NCBI GenBank assembly: GCA_002337125.1
Contig: DDFJ01000004.1
Location: forward strand, 1,849,889-1,913,888
Direction of reading: 5' to 3'
Source of the DNA: Chitinophagaceae bacterium UBA1931
GTDB lineage: Bacteria > Bacteroidota > Bacteroidia > Chitinophagales > Chitinophagaceae
DNA length: 64,000 nt
In this document: piece by piece, positions 44,711-53,683 of the stretch
How positions within the stretch are numbered: position 1 is the stretch's first letter
Layout of the letters: each line of letters opens with the position of its first letter
Position numbers and translations under genes: made by a program
The notes under the pieces: generated by a model
Told to the model about the DNA's origin: nothing
Databases searched by the model: none
What the model saw: only the letters and a program-made list of their open reading frames with translations

Positions 44711-45547
44711 TTATCCTAAAGCAACACGTTTGAAACTTGTTACTTTCACATCGCCTGAAGCTTTCAGGTAATCGCCAACGCTTTTTGAAGCATCTTTTAC
44801 AAAAGCCTGTGCCAGTAATGTTTGCTCTTTGAAGAAGGCATTCATTTTACCATCTGCAATTTTAGCAATCATTTCATCTGGTTTACCAGCCATTTTAGGA
44901 TCCTGTTTCATTACTTCAACAATGATATCTTTTTCACGGGCCACCACATCAGCAGGTACGCTTTCAGCATCAACAGCCACAGGGTTCATAGCTGCAATCT
45001 GCATGGCTACGTCTTTACCTGCTTCAACAGCTTCTTTATCCAAACCTACTAAAACACCCATGCGGTATGCACCGTGAATGTAAGAAGAAACAAAAGCAGC
45101 TTCAATACGCTCAAACTTGCTGATACCGATTTTTTCGCCAATAGCAGCGAGTTTATCATTTACCAGGTCGGCTACTTTAGCACCATTTACTTCAGCAGCA
45201 TTGAGTTCATCAATATTCTTCACATCGTTTGCTACAGCAGCATCAGCAATTGATTTTGCAAAAGCAACGAAGTCAGCATTTTTACTTACGAAATCAGTTT
45301 CACAGCTTACACATACAACAAAACCAACTTTGTTATCAGCACTTGTTTGTGCAATCACCACACCTTCTTTCGCTTCACGGTCGCTGCGTTTTGCTGCCAC
45401 CTTCTGGCCTTGTTTGCGTAACCAGTCGATTGCTGCTTCAAAATCGCCGTTTGTTTCAGTTAATGCTTTGCGGCAATCCATCATACCAGCGCCTGTTGCC
45501 TGGCGCAGCTTATTAATATCCTGTGCACTTATTGTTACGGTTGACAT
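44711..45547 (-). CDS. tsf: Translation elongation factor Ts
   Basis: A 278-aa guanine-nucleotide exchange factor for EF-Tu. The N-terminal UBA domain holds INKLRQATGAGMMDCRKAL; the first core domain begins KVGFVVCVSCETDFVSKN and the second YIHGAYRMGVLVGL. AMQIAAMNP and DPKMAGKPDEMIAKI complete the family pattern. It is the last gene of rplM-rpsI-rpsB-tsf. A hairpin lies in the gap between rpsB and tsf. Confidence 0.97.
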   Translation of the reverse strand: MSTVTISAQDINKLRQATGAGMMDCRKALTETNGDFEAAIDWLRKQGQKVAAKRSDREAKEGVVIAQTSADNKVGFVVCVSCETDFVSKNADFVAFAKSIADAAVANDVKNIDELNAAEVNGAKVADLVNDKLAAIGEKIGISKFERIEAAFVSSYIHGAYRMGVLVGLDKEAVEAGKDVAMQIAAMNPVAVDAESVPADVVAREKDIIVEVMKQDPKMAGKPDEMIAKIADGKMNAFFKEQTLLAQAFVKDASKSVGDYLKASGDVKVTSFKRVALG

Positions 45548-45583
45548 AATTTCTATTTGATAATTTATTAATCAGTAAATCAG

Positions 45584-45625
45584 AAAATGCTTCCTGCTAA
45601 ATAGTATTGAGCAGGAAGCATTTTT
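45584..45625 (-). terminator. Hairpin between rpsB and tsf
   Basis: AAAATGCTTCCTGCT pairs with AGCAGGAAGCATTTT over an 11-nt loop. On the minus strand, the direction of transcription, only four T follow, so it may give partial termination or protect the RNA; the T run on the plus strand is longer. This may lower tsf relative to rpsB. Confidence 0.55.
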
Positions 45626-45669
45626 ATTATTCAGAATCAATCTTCGTATATCTTACTTCCGGCTTTCTT

Positions 45670-46557
45670 CTATCTGTTAGAAGTACGCTTTTGTGTGCTT
45701 GGTACACGACGTTTAGGAGCACCTCCGCCACCTGTGTTACCACGGCCACCACCGCCACGGTTTGCACCACCACGGCCACCTCTTTCTCTTCCACCTTCTT
45801 CACCCACATCAAACTTAGATGCCTGGTCAGTTACTTCTTCAGTTTCTTCTTCTTCTTTTTCAACCTGGCGTTCTGCTAAACCTTCTGCAATGGCAGCAGT
45901 GATGTATTCAGTAATGATAGCGATTGATTTTGTAGCATCATCGTTACCAGGAATGAAGTAATCAACTTTATTAGGATCGCAGTTGGTATCAACCACACCA
46001 AATGTTGTAATGCCTAAACGTTTTGCTTCAGCCAAAGCAATGTGCTCATGGCCAATATCAACGAGGAATAAAGCTGCAGGGATACGGCTCATGTTAGCAA
46101 TACCACCTAATACTTTTTCCATCTTGTCTTTATCACGGCTTAACTGCAGGCGCTCTTTCTTGGTAATGCTGTCGAATGTACCATCGTTCAGCATTTTTTC
46201 GATGCTCTGCATTTTCTTAACGCTTTTGCGTACGGTGTTGAAGTTAGTCAACATACCACCCAACCAACGGTCAGTTACATAAGGCATGTTTACTTTCTGT
46301 GCACATTCAGTAACAATTTCCTTTGCCTGCTTTTTAGTAGCAACAAACATGATTTTTTTACCGCTGCGTGCCAGTTGTTTCATAGCTGCTGCAGTTTCCT
46401 GCAAACCTTCAACTGTTTTGTTGAGGTCGATGATGTGAATGCCTTTCTTTTCAGCAAAGATGTAAGGCAACATCTTGGGGTTCCACTTCTTTTTCAGGTG
46501 ACCGAAATGCACACCTGCTTCGAGTAATTGCTGTTGTAATGAAGTGTTATTTTCCAT
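45670..46557 (-). CDS. rpsB: 30S ribosomal protein S2 with RGG-rich tail
   Basis: A 295-aa ribosomal protein. Residues 1-235 are standard S2 (LLEAGVHFGHLKKKWNPKM, IHIIDLNKTVEGL, DRWLGGMLTNFNTV, RIPAALFLVDIGHE, VDTNCDPNKVDYFIPGNDDA). The start MENNTSLQQQ at 46557 is used; the longer frame adds 30 residues of leader. After about residue 235 comes an extension of about 60 residues: an acidic Glu block, then RERGGRGGANRGGGGRG and a basic end. Such a Gly/Arg-rich tail is absent in E. coli S2 and may bind RNA. Confidence 0.96.
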   Translation of the reverse strand: MENNTSLQQQLLEAGVHFGHLKKKWNPKMLPYIFAEKKGIHIIDLNKTVEGLQETAAAMKQLARSGKKIMFVATKKQAKEIVTECAQKVNMPYVTDRWLGGMLTNFNTVRKSVKKMQSIEKMLNDGTFDSITKKERLQLSRDKDKMEKVLGGIANMSRIPAALFLVDIGHEHIALAEAKRLGITTFGVVDTNCDPNKVDYFIPGNDDATKSIAIITEYITAAIAEGLAERQVEKEEEETEEVTDQASKFDVGEEGGRERGGRGGANRGGGGRGNTGGGGAPKRRVPSTQKRTSNR

Positions 46558-46653
46558 TATTAATAGTTTATCGTTTTTTGTTTTTTGTTTCTTGTTGTGA
46601 TGGCAAGGCAGCTGATCAGGAACCAAACTGCCAGCCATAAACCACAAATGATA

Positions 46654-47043
46654 TTAACGTTTAGAGAACTGGAAGCTTCTGCGTGCTTTCTTCTTACCAA
46701 ATTTCTTACGTTCAACACCACGTGGGTCACGCTTCAGTAAACCGGCTGCTTTTAAAGCAGGACGATATTCAGCATTTACTTCGAGGAGTGCACGGGCAAT
46801 ACCCAGCTTAATCGCTTCAGCCTGGCCTTTAATACCACCACCGCCAGCATTGATTTTTACATCAAACTTATCTAACGATTCAACGGTTTTTAACGGGGCT
46901 TCAACCTGGTTTTGTAAGTAAACCAGCGGGAAATATTCTTTATAGTTTTTGTCGTTCACAGTAATGTTACCTGTACCCTTGCTGATGAACACACGGGTGA
47001 TGGCTTCTTTACGGCGACCAACTGCATTTTTTTGCTTTTCCAT
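46654..47043 (-). CDS. rpsI: 30S ribosomal protein S9
   Basis: A 129-aa ribosomal protein, complete. GRRKEAITRVFI at the start, VNAGGGGIKGQAEAIKLGIARAL in the middle (split here as NAGGGGIKGQ and AIKLGIARAL) and the basic tail GVERKKFGKKKARRSFQFSKR, whose last Lys-Arg contacts the P-site tRNA. It lies 35 bp after rplM and precedes rpsB. Confidence 0.97.
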   Translation of the reverse strand: MEKQKNAVGRRKEAITRVFISKGTGNITVNDKNYKEYFPLVYLQNQVEAPLKTVESLDKFDVKINAGGGGIKGQAEAIKLGIARALLEVNAEYRPALKAAGLLKRDPRGVERKKFGKKKARRSFQFSKR

Positions 47044-47078
47044 TTATTATTGTTTTACTCCCTTGGCGGGATGAGGTT

Positions 47079-47522
47079 TTAGAATTTGAGTTCTTTTGGT
47101 TGTTGTGCCTTGTGCGCATGTTCTGCACCTGCATATACAAATAACTTCTTGTACATTTTACGGCCTAAACGGTTTTTAGGTAACATGCCTTTTACAGCAC
47201 GCTCAATTACCACTTCAGGACGACGACGAAGAAGGTCTTTTGCCATCTCAATTTTCTGACCGCCAGGGTAACCGGTAAAGTGCTGGTATTCTTTCTGATC
47301 CAGCTTTGCTCCGGTTAATACAACCTTATCGGCATTAATTACAATTACATAATCGCCACAATCAACGTGGGGAGTGTAATAAGCTTTGTTTTTACCACGG
47401 AGTACCGCAGCAATTCTTGCACACATGCGACCAACGGTTTGATTGGTGCCGTCAACAACGTACCAGTTACGCTGCACGGTAGCCTCGTTCGCATGCTTGG
47501 TAGTGAAATGTAGTTTACTCAT
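47079..47522 (-). CDS. rplM: 50S ribosomal protein L13
   Basis: A 147-aa ribosomal protein, first gene of the cluster. Visible signatures are NWYVVDGTNQTVGRMCARIA near the N-terminus, HVDCGDYVIVINADKV, KGMLPKNRLGRKMYKKLFVY and HAHKAQQPKEL near the end. The cluster is rplM-rpsI-rpsB-tsf, conserved in Bacteroidota. A good promoter lies about 70 bp upstream. Confidence 0.97.
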   Translation of the reverse strand: MSKLHFTTKHANEATVQRNWYVVDGTNQTVGRMCARIAAVLRGKNKAYYTPHVDCGDYVIVINADKVVLTGAKLDQKEYQHFTGYPGGQKIEMAKDLLRRRPEVVIERAVKGMLPKNRLGRKMYKKLFVYAGAEHAHKAQQPKELKF

Positions 47523-47589
47523 TTTGTTTAATTTTTACCACGCCATCCCGTGGATTTGTTGAAAATAGCCGTTTTTATCAACGGGGTCG

Positions 47590-47622
47590 CAAAGGTAGCC
47601 ACCCATTACTCATTTCACCAAA
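47590..47622 (-). promoter_or_regulatory. Bacteroidota promoter of the rplM cluster
   Basis: On the minus strand, TTTG (47622-47619) is followed after 21 bp by TACCTTTG (47597-47590), a full match to TTTG-N(19-21)-TAnnTTTG. The rplM start is 68 bp further on. The 345-bp stretch between rplM and nrdA holds only this promoter and the nrdA terminator. Confidence 0.65.
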
Positions 47623-47803
47623 GAAAAGAGCAAGTATTTTTTATTGCACTTTTGCAACAGATTGATTTACAGTAAATATTTTGTTCAACAATTTTTATGG
47701 TGCCGGAAAAGCCAGTGTTTATAAGGGTTGGCCACACCAAAACCAGTCTGCCAGCCAGTTCCTTTCTTTATCTGGGCCGCCAAAACAACCGCCCTGAAAC
47801 AAT

Positions 47804-47838
47804 AAAACGGCAGGCTCTTTCTGAACCTGCCGTTTTAA
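47804..47838 (-). terminator. Terminator after nrdA
   Basis: AAAACGGCAGG pairs with CCTGCCGTTTT over an 11-nt loop and is flanked by AT-rich sequence. It lies 30 bp after the nrdA stop. Confidence 0.8.
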
Positions 47839-47866
47839 ACTAAAACCGGAATATAATCAGTGATAT

Positions 47867-49516
47867 TTACGATTCACAGCTGCTGCAACTCACCAGGTTG
47901 GTCACCAGTTCCTTTGATACACTCTGACTACGCTGGTAATACAGGGTTTTGATACCCAGCTTCCAGGCTTCAATCATCAGCCGGTTTACTTCTTTAATTG
48001 GTAAATCGGGAGGTATGTTCAGGTTCAGACTCTGGGCCTGGTCGATATACTGCTGGCGGATGGAAGCCTGCTGCACCAGTTCCAGCTGGCTGATTTCACG
48101 GAAAGTTTTAAACACTGCTTTTTCATCTTCTGTCAGACCTTCAAGATGCTGTACACTTCCCTGGTTCAGCATAATACTTCTCCAGGTATCTTCATGATCC
48201 ATCTGTTTGGAAGCAAGTAATTCCTTCAGGTATTTGTTCTTCCGCATAAAATTGCCCTTGGATAAACCAGCCTTGTAATAATTGCTGCTGTACGGTTCAA
48301 TACCCGGCGAAGTTTGTCCCAGGATAGAGGAAGAAGAAGTAGTTGGTGCAATGGCCAGCAATGTGCTGTTCCTGCGACCATATCCCTTCAGCAATTCCGG
48401 TTCACCATAAATATTGGCAAGGTCCTTTGTTGCTTTTTCCGAACGTTCACGGATTTCTTTAAAGATGGAAGACGTTAGCTGTTTGGCTCGCATCCCTTCA
48501 AAAGGAATCATATTTTTCTGCAGGTAAGAATGCCAGCCCAATACACCCAAACCCAATGCCCTGTGCCTTTTGGCAAAACGGTTGGCATTGATGAGGTAGT
48601 GATTGTTCTCTGTTTTGCTGATAAACTCCTGCAATACTGCATCAAGGAAAAAGATGGCAAGACGGATGGTATCCGTATCCTTCCACTCATCGTACAATTC
48701 CAGGTTCAGCGAAGAAAGACAGCAGATAAAAGATTCATCTTCGGTGGAAGGCAGCATAATCTCGGAGCACAAGTTGCTTGACTTGATAACGAGGTTATGA
48801 TCTTTATATACCTGCGGTTTGTTTTTGTTCACATTGTCTGAAAAGAAAATATAAGGCAACCCTTTCTGCTGGCGGCTTTCCAGCACTTTGGCCCATATTT
48901 CACGTTTGGCCGTATCACCTTCAATCATTTCCTGCATCCAGTAATCGGGTACACATACACCGAAAAACAGGTTCTGAATAGGATGACCGATATTTTTGAT
49001 ACCCAGGAATTCTTCAATATCCGGGTGATCAATATCGAGATAAGCTGCAAATGCACCTCTTCTTACACCGCCCTGCGAAATCGTGTCCATCGCTGTATCA
49101 AACAGGCGCATAAAACTTACCGCACCACTGCTTTTCCCGTTATCGGTTACTGCACTGCCTCTTTCACGCAGGTCACCAAAATAAGCCGATGTACCACCAC
49201 CTGTTTTGGTTTGCATAATCACTTCGCCCAGCTTGTGTGTAATACCTTCAATATTGTCGGGCACATACACATTAAAGCAGGAAATAGGCAACCCTCTTTC
49301 TGTACCCATATTGGCCCAGATAGGAGAGCTCAGGCTGAGCCAGCCCCGTTCAATCATTTCACAAAAAGCTTCTTTCAGCTCCGGTTTGTACAGGCGTTTG
49401 GCCGCTGCACTGCAAATACGGTCAATGGCTTTTTCAACGGTTTCGCCTTTGAGTAAATAACCCCTGTTGAGTACCTGTTCACTTTCTTCATTTTTCCACC
49501 AATATCTTTCCATCAT
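47867..49516 (-). CDS. nrdA: Ribonucleotide reductase class I alpha subunit, without ATP cone
   Basis: A 549-aa catalytic subunit that reduces ribonucleoside diphosphates. Active-site residues: C80 in PISCFNV, C250 and E252 in NLCSEI, C265-C266 in SFICCLSSLNL, paired tyrosines in IKTLYYQRSQS near 530 and the redox tail CSSCES at the end. SMDR-like SPIWANMGTERGLP and RGSAVTDNGKSSG are also typical. The family is usually 750-850 aa; here the N-terminal ATP-cone, the allosteric on/off domain, is absent, as in many Bacteroidota. It lies 31 bp after nrdB. Confidence 0.94.
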   Translation of the reverse strand: MMERYWWKNEESEQVLNRGYLLKGETVEKAIDRICSAAAKRLYKPELKEAFCEMIERGWLSLSSPIWANMGTERGLPISCFNVYVPDNIEGITHKLGEVIMQTKTGGGTSAYFGDLRERGSAVTDNGKSSGAVSFMRLFDTAMDTISQGGVRRGAFAAYLDIDHPDIEEFLGIKNIGHPIQNLFFGVCVPDYWMQEMIEGDTAKREIWAKVLESRQQKGLPYIFFSDNVNKNKPQVYKDHNLVIKSSNLCSEIMLPSTEDESFICCLSSLNLELYDEWKDTDTIRLAIFFLDAVLQEFISKTENNHYLINANRFAKRHRALGLGVLGWHSYLQKNMIPFEGMRAKQLTSSIFKEIRERSEKATKDLANIYGEPELLKGYGRRNSTLLAIAPTTSSSSILGQTSPGIEPYSSNYYKAGLSKGNFMRKNKYLKELLASKQMDHEDTWRSIMLNQGSVQHLEGLTEDEKAVFKTFREISQLELVQQASIRQQYIDQAQSLNLNIPPDLPIKEVNRLMIEAWKLGIKTLYYQRSQSVSKELVTNLVSCSSCES

Positions 49517-49547
49517 GGTTGTTCTTTTTTGAATGTTTGGTTATTGT

Positions 49548-50522
49548 TTAAAACAAATCGTTTGCTGTAATACTTTTATCATGCTTGGTGTATTCAACAG
49601 GTCGCTTGGCAAAGAAATCATCAAGACTGTTTGCAAACACTTCTTCTTCAAACCACTTCATGGGTTCGTACTGTGAACTGCTGATAAAAAACTGTGCAGG
49701 GAAACCAATCTTCTGCAAACTCTCATCCACCCTGAACTTGATAAAATTTAATAAATCAGTTTTGCTGATGTTGCTGATTTCTCCTTCCAAAAAAATCCAG
49801 TCGATAATCTGTGCTTCTATCTCAACAAACTCTTTGACGAGCTGAACGGTTTGCTGTATCAATGCTTCATCCACCAGTTCAGGATATTCTTCTTTGAGTT
49901 TGTTGATGAGATAAATCCCTGCATTTGCATGCACCTGTTCATCTACCGAAGTCCATGCAATGATGTTGCTTACATTCTTCATCAGTCCTTTAAAACGGGT
50001 AAAGGAAAGAATGACGGCAAACTGGCTGAACAGGGACACGTTTTCAATAAGAATGGTAAACAGGATGAGTGAAATGATATACTCTTTCTGGTTGGCCGAG
50101 TTTACATTGCTCAGTGCACCGGATAAAAAACTGATGCGCTGTTTCACCACCGGCACTTCAATGAGCCGTTCAAATTCATCATTGTAACCCAATACTTCCA
50201 CCAGCCTTGAATACGCTTCTGAATGACGGAACTCACACTCCGCAAACGTGCTGCCCAGCCCGTTCAGTTCCGGCTTGGGAAAATGATGATACAAATTTCC
50301 CCAGAAGGATTTCACAGCCACTTCAATCTGTGCAATGGTGAGCAGGCTGTGCTTCACAGCACTTTTTTCCTCTGCTGTCAGGTGAGAATGAAAATCCTGT
50401 GTATCGGCGGTAAAGTCAATTTCTGAATGTACCCAGAATGATTTGTTGATCGCCTCCGTAAACTGTAATACCTCGGGGTATTCAAACGGCTTGTAATTGA
50501 TTCGTTTTTCAAATAAACCCAT
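49548..50522 (-). CDS. nrdB: Ribonucleotide reductase class I beta subunit
   Basis: A 324-aa radical-generating subunit. Metal ligands E67 (QIEVAVKSFW), E97 and H100 in AECEFRHSEAY and later E and H in DEQVHANAGIYL are seen; Y104 lies at the place of the E. coli radical tyrosine Y122. The C-terminal peptide (TANDLF at the end) docks into NrdA. In organisms with NrdA lacking the ATP cone, regulation can move to NrdB; here the N-terminus has no extra domain. It is the first gene after a cobalamin riboswitch. Confidence 0.94.
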   Translation of the reverse strand: MGLFEKRINYKPFEYPEVLQFTEAINKSFWVHSEIDFTADTQDFHSHLTAEEKSAVKHSLLTIAQIEVAVKSFWGNLYHHFPKPELNGLGSTFAECEFRHSEAYSRLVEVLGYNDEFERLIEVPVVKQRISFLSGALSNVNSANQKEYIISLILFTILIENVSLFSQFAVILSFTRFKGLMKNVSNIIAWTSVDEQVHANAGIYLINKLKEEYPELVDEALIQQTVQLVKEFVEIEAQIIDWIFLEGEISNISKTDLLNFIKFRVDESLQKIGFPAQFFISSSQYEPMKWFEEEVFANSLDDFFAKRPVEYTKHDKSITANDLF

Positions 50523-50668
50523 ACTCTTTTATTTCTGCTGATGATAAAAAACTTTGGGAGACGGCGACAGGATACCGAACCGGTTACATAGAAATGAAAG
50601 CGATGTTCAAAACAATGTTCGTTCCAGATCCTGCTTTTCCTCCGAAAGCATGATTAATTATTTTAGTT

Positions 50669-50845
50669 CCTGGCAGGTCTTCTGACTCACTCCGTTGTTT
50701 CAGGCCTTCCCATCCGTTGTTGCCGGACAGTGGCATGAAGATGAAACAATGTGCTGGAGTTTACAGCTACGGGGATAGTTCCCGGTTTACACGGGATTCC
50801 CTTTTAATGACAGACTGAACGTTGTTCAGTGTCAACCAGTACCGG
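50669..50845 (-). promoter_or_regulatory. Cobalamin riboswitch upstream of nrdB-nrdA
   Basis: The minus strand shows the B12-box architecture: AAAGGGAATCCCGTG, then AACTATCCCCGTAGCTGT, then ATGCCACTG, then GGGAAGGCC and a closing GAGTCAGAAGACCTGCC. It lies about 145 bp before nrdB. Riboswitches of this type before class I reductase genes switch off the B12-independent enzyme when coenzyme B12 is plentiful, which implies a B12-dependent class II reductase elsewhere. The 220 bp between the riboswitch and cysC (50846-51066) hold nothing that I recognise. Confidence 0.92.
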
Positions 50846-51066
50846 GCTGTAAAATAAAAACCAAAAAAGCAGAAGCGGTTTTTTTCTTATTCACGATGTG
50901 TTGAAAAAATGAATTGAATGTTTGAGAAGGCAAAGCAGGTAAGGGTTTTTACAACTATTGCGAAGTGTTGCAGTACATCTTCAACAACGAAACATGATTG
51001 CCTGGAAGAAAAGATTGAGGTAAGTTATCGTTTCAATCTCCTCATTAATATTACAACTGGAACTGA

Positions 51067-51579
51067 TTATTGATTATTGCTGATATAATTGAGAATGGTT
51101 TGTGTACATGCATCCTCACTCAATACAGTTGTATTCAGTTCAATTTCGGGATGCAGTGGTGGTTCATAAGGTGCTGTGATGCCTGTGAAGTTTTCAATTT
51201 CGCCGGCCAATGCTTTTTTATACAAACCTTTCGGGTCACGCTGTTTACAGGTTTCAAGATCAGTTGACACATACACTTCGCAAAAGTTTTTGCATAAGCT
51301 CCTGATATGGTCTCTGATTTCACGGTAGGGTGAAATAAGCGCAACAACCACAACATGACCATCGGCTTCAAGTGAAGCAGCCAGCCGACCGATTGTAGCA
51401 TTGTATTCTTTTCGTGATTGTTCATCAAAACCCTGGTTCTGCAAAATGAAACGCATAATGTCACCATCAAGCGTAACAGGGTTGATCTCTTGCAAACGCA
51501 ACTCCCTGATAAGGTTTCGTGCAATGGTGGTTTTCCCTGCCCCGCTTAAACCGGTAATCCAGATAACCATCGGTTTCAT
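51067..51579 (-). CDS. cysC: Adenylylsulfate kinase
   Basis: A 170-aa APS kinase that makes PAPS from APS and ATP. Walker A is ITGLSGAGKTTIARNL near residues 8-23, LDGDIMR near 38-44, then YNATIGRLAASLEADG and SPYREIRDHIR, and DPKGLYKKALAGEIENFTG. Standard CysC has DGDNxRHGL; here the residue after DGD is Ile and the segment reads DIMRFIL. No cysD, cysN or cysH is seen nearby, so the product may serve sulfation or assimilation from another locus. Confidence 0.9.
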   Translation of the reverse strand: MKPMVIWITGLSGAGKTTIARNLIRELRLQEINPVTLDGDIMRFILQNQGFDEQSRKEYNATIGRLAASLEADGHVVVVALISPYREIRDHIRSLCKNFCEVYVSTDLETCKQRDPKGLYKKALAGEIENFTGITAPYEPPLHPEIELNTTVLSEDACTQTILNYISNNQ

Positions 51580-51735
51580 TTCAGTTGTTTTTGTTGATGA
51601 AAAGAAAGAGCAGCGAAAGGTTGATGCATTGTTTTCTGTTTATGCCAAAGGTATTCAATTTGACATGAGAAGGTATTTGTTTGAATAAACATCTCTCCGG
51701 CAAAAATTTAAGAGGATAATATGCGCCGGGTTTTG

Positions 51736-51770
51736 CCTTGACGTAAAAGGGCAAGACGGAACAGTTATGT
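51736..51770. repeat. Short relative of the hairpin cluster at 30531
   Basis: CTTGACGTAAAAGGGCAAG and GACGGAACA echo the sequence at 30548-30574. It lies in the 480-bp stretch between cysC and the lipocalin-like gene, together with the pseudogene below. This repeat is partial. Confidence 0.4.
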
Positions 51771-51787
51771 CTTGTACTGAAAAAACT

Positions 51788-52010
51788 TTACAGTATTTCA
51801 CTGGACAGGCAGGCATTACCCCATACTTCATTAATGACACGGTTGGGCACATCGCTGTTGCCATTGGATGTTTTACCAATTTTGGTCCATTCTTCATTAT
51901 AGTTTTTGTGGGACAATAGTAAGCAGGTTTCTGTTGATGGTGTAGGTTTCCTTTTCGTAACCAAACGATCTGGTATCTGTATAATGAGAGGCAATTATAC
52001 ATATTAACGG
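51788..52010 (-). pseudogene. Remnant of a lipocalin-like paralogue
   Basis: The minus strand encodes, in one frame from 51998, SHYTDTRSFGYEKETYTINRN followed by LLTIVPQKL and a stop; shifting by one base continues with YNEEWTKIGKTSNGNSD and ends at 51788. The first part matches the repeated motif YEKGTYKLNGNQLTISPQ of the 540-aa protein upstream and YESGTWTMEGNKLTISPK of its neighbour. It is therefore a frameshifted tail of a third copy. It lies immediately downstream of the two intact paralogues. Confidence 0.65.
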
Positions 52011-52060
52011 GTAAGTTAATAGTTAACATTGGTGACTGTTACAGCGACGTCAGTAACAGG

Positions 52061-53683
52061 TTAGTATTTGAAATCTATCCTGGTACCAGCAGGCAATTCA
52101 ATTTGCGGCTTACCGGGGTTATAGGGCCTTCCATAAAGCCACGAGTTTTTAAAAGTTGCATTGCTGCTGAATGCTCCGTCTCTCACTGTTTGCCTGTTAT
52201 ATTGTAATACCATGTTGGTTTTTTGAATGCCGGAGAAATAATGAAAGTCTATTGTGTATGTAATATTTTCAAGTGTACGTTTTTCTGTTTTTAATAATTT
52301 GCCTGCCTTATCACCGCCTGCTTTGCTCCAGCTTTCAACTGTACCGTTTTGCGGTGATATGGTCAGCTGGTTGCCATTGAGTTTATAGGTTCCTTTTTCG
52401 TAAATAAAAATAATATCGTTGTGATATAAATAACTGATACTTTTCTCAAGAAACTGATACGTTCCATCTGTGTTGAAATAATATTCCCGCCAGTCGTACC
52501 CTGCTGTATTAGATTCACTCATATATTGCCCCCAGATACCCAAAAGCTGGCTGTTATTTGCACTGTTTGAATTGGATCCGTTATCATTTTTACTTTGTGT
52601 TGTATTAGCAGAAGCTGGTGGCGGGGTTGAAAGGGGTTTGTTTCCAAAATCTGTTTTGAACCCCGGCGGGTTATCTATGATGGATTTATCTGCAGCTCGC
52701 TTGGTATAACTATATTCCTGCACACCTGTTTTTTGCCCTGTTTTAAATAGCAGCGCTGTATCATGAGAACCTGAATAGTATTTTATCTCATAATAGTAAA
52801 CTTTCTTTTCTGATTTAAAATCTGCAGACTCTTTCACAAAAGGCCCCCATTCTTTCGTGCTTTTTGTTTTCTGCCACCATCCGCCTTTGCCTTGTTTGGG
52901 CATGAAAGTAATTTGGTTGCCATTAATGGAATAAGTTCCCGTTTCGTAAACAAATAAAATATCCTTTGCCCCATAAACCAACCAGTTTTTCACCCGGTAA
53001 ACATATGTTTCGTTCTCTTTTAATAAATATTCACTTCTTATATATCCTCCGGTGTATTGGGGTATTCCATTAGTATATCCATTTGTTTCAAGCTGATTGT
53101 TTGTCCATAACCCAATAATTGATGAACCGTTTGTATTATTTATGGCTGCGGAAGTTTTATCGTCGGTTGTATTTGATGTAATCTTTTCAAGTTCCAGCGA
53201 ATTAATAAATGAAAGCAATTCGTTCTGGTATTTCTGGGTATTGGTCAACAACACCACACTTACTGTTTGCCCACCTCCTGTTGCGGTTAATAAAGTAGCC
53301 AGTCCTTTATTACTGCCGTCGGTATAATTAGCATTACCTGACACAATATCCCAGCCGTTATCTGTGGATGGATTCTGCATGGTGGGTTCTGTATTCACCT
53401 GTACAGTACTTTTTACCAGCCGGGTCCAGTCAGTATTAAAATTTTCATTAGCGGTTCCACCAGAAGCTGTCGCTTTTGTGATGATGGCGATGGCATAGCC
53501 TCCGGTTTTTTTATCAGTAACTGATAATTGCACACCCCCTTCATTTTGGGTGGTTTGCCATTTTGCAGGCACCGAATAGGAAACAACATCAAAGCTTTGC
53601 TTTTGTGCAAAAACGTTCATGGGAAAACAGGTAAAGGCGGTGATGATAAAATATTTCATACTTATGTATTTCATTGAAAACAT
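52061..53683 (-). CDS. Secreted protein with two lipocalin-like repeats
   Basis: A 540-aa protein of unknown function. Start at 53683 is the ATG in TGATG that overlaps the previous stop, suggesting coupled translation; a later Met (53659) gives the same signal peptide (FIITAFTCFPMNVFAQ). Residues 30-170 form a domain shared with the next protein (KQSFDVVSYSVPAKW). Two lipocalin-like repeats follow (IIGLWTNNQLE ... YETGTYSINGNQITFMPK and LLGIWGQYMSE ... YEKGTYKLNGNQLTISPQ). Between them is an Asn/Ser-rich linker. It ends in LPAGTRIDFKY. The operon also codes for a shorter paralogue and a CARDB protein. Confidence 0.7.
   Translation of the reverse strand: MFSMKYISMKYFIITAFTCFPMNVFAQKQSFDVVSYSVPAKWQTTQNEGGVQLSVTDKKTGGYAIAIITKATASGGTANENFNTDWTRLVKSTVQVNTEPTMQNPSTDNGWDIVSGNANYTDGSNKGLATLLTATGGGQTVSVVLLTNTQKYQNELLSFINSLELEKITSNTTDDKTSAAINNTNGSSIIGLWTNNQLETNGYTNGIPQYTGGYIRSEYLLKENETYVYRVKNWLVYGAKDILFVYETGTYSINGNQITFMPKQGKGGWWQKTKSTKEWGPFVKESADFKSEKKVYYYEIKYYSGSHDTALLFKTGQKTGVQEYSYTKRAADKSIIDNPPGFKTDFGNKPLSTPPPASANTTQSKNDNGSNSNSANNSQLLGIWGQYMSESNTAGYDWREYYFNTDGTYQFLEKSISYLYHNDIIFIYEKGTYKLNGNQLTISPQNGTVESWSKAGGDKAGKLLKTEKRTLENITYTIDFHYFSGIQKTNMVLQYNRQTVRDGAFSSNATFKNSWLYGRPYNPGKPQIELPAGTRIDFKY

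Noticed and set aside
51655..52029. A 124-aa minus-strand frame after the lipocalin-like gene
   Set aside because: The homology to the paralogues lies in the other two frames, so this frame is a shadow of a pseudogene.
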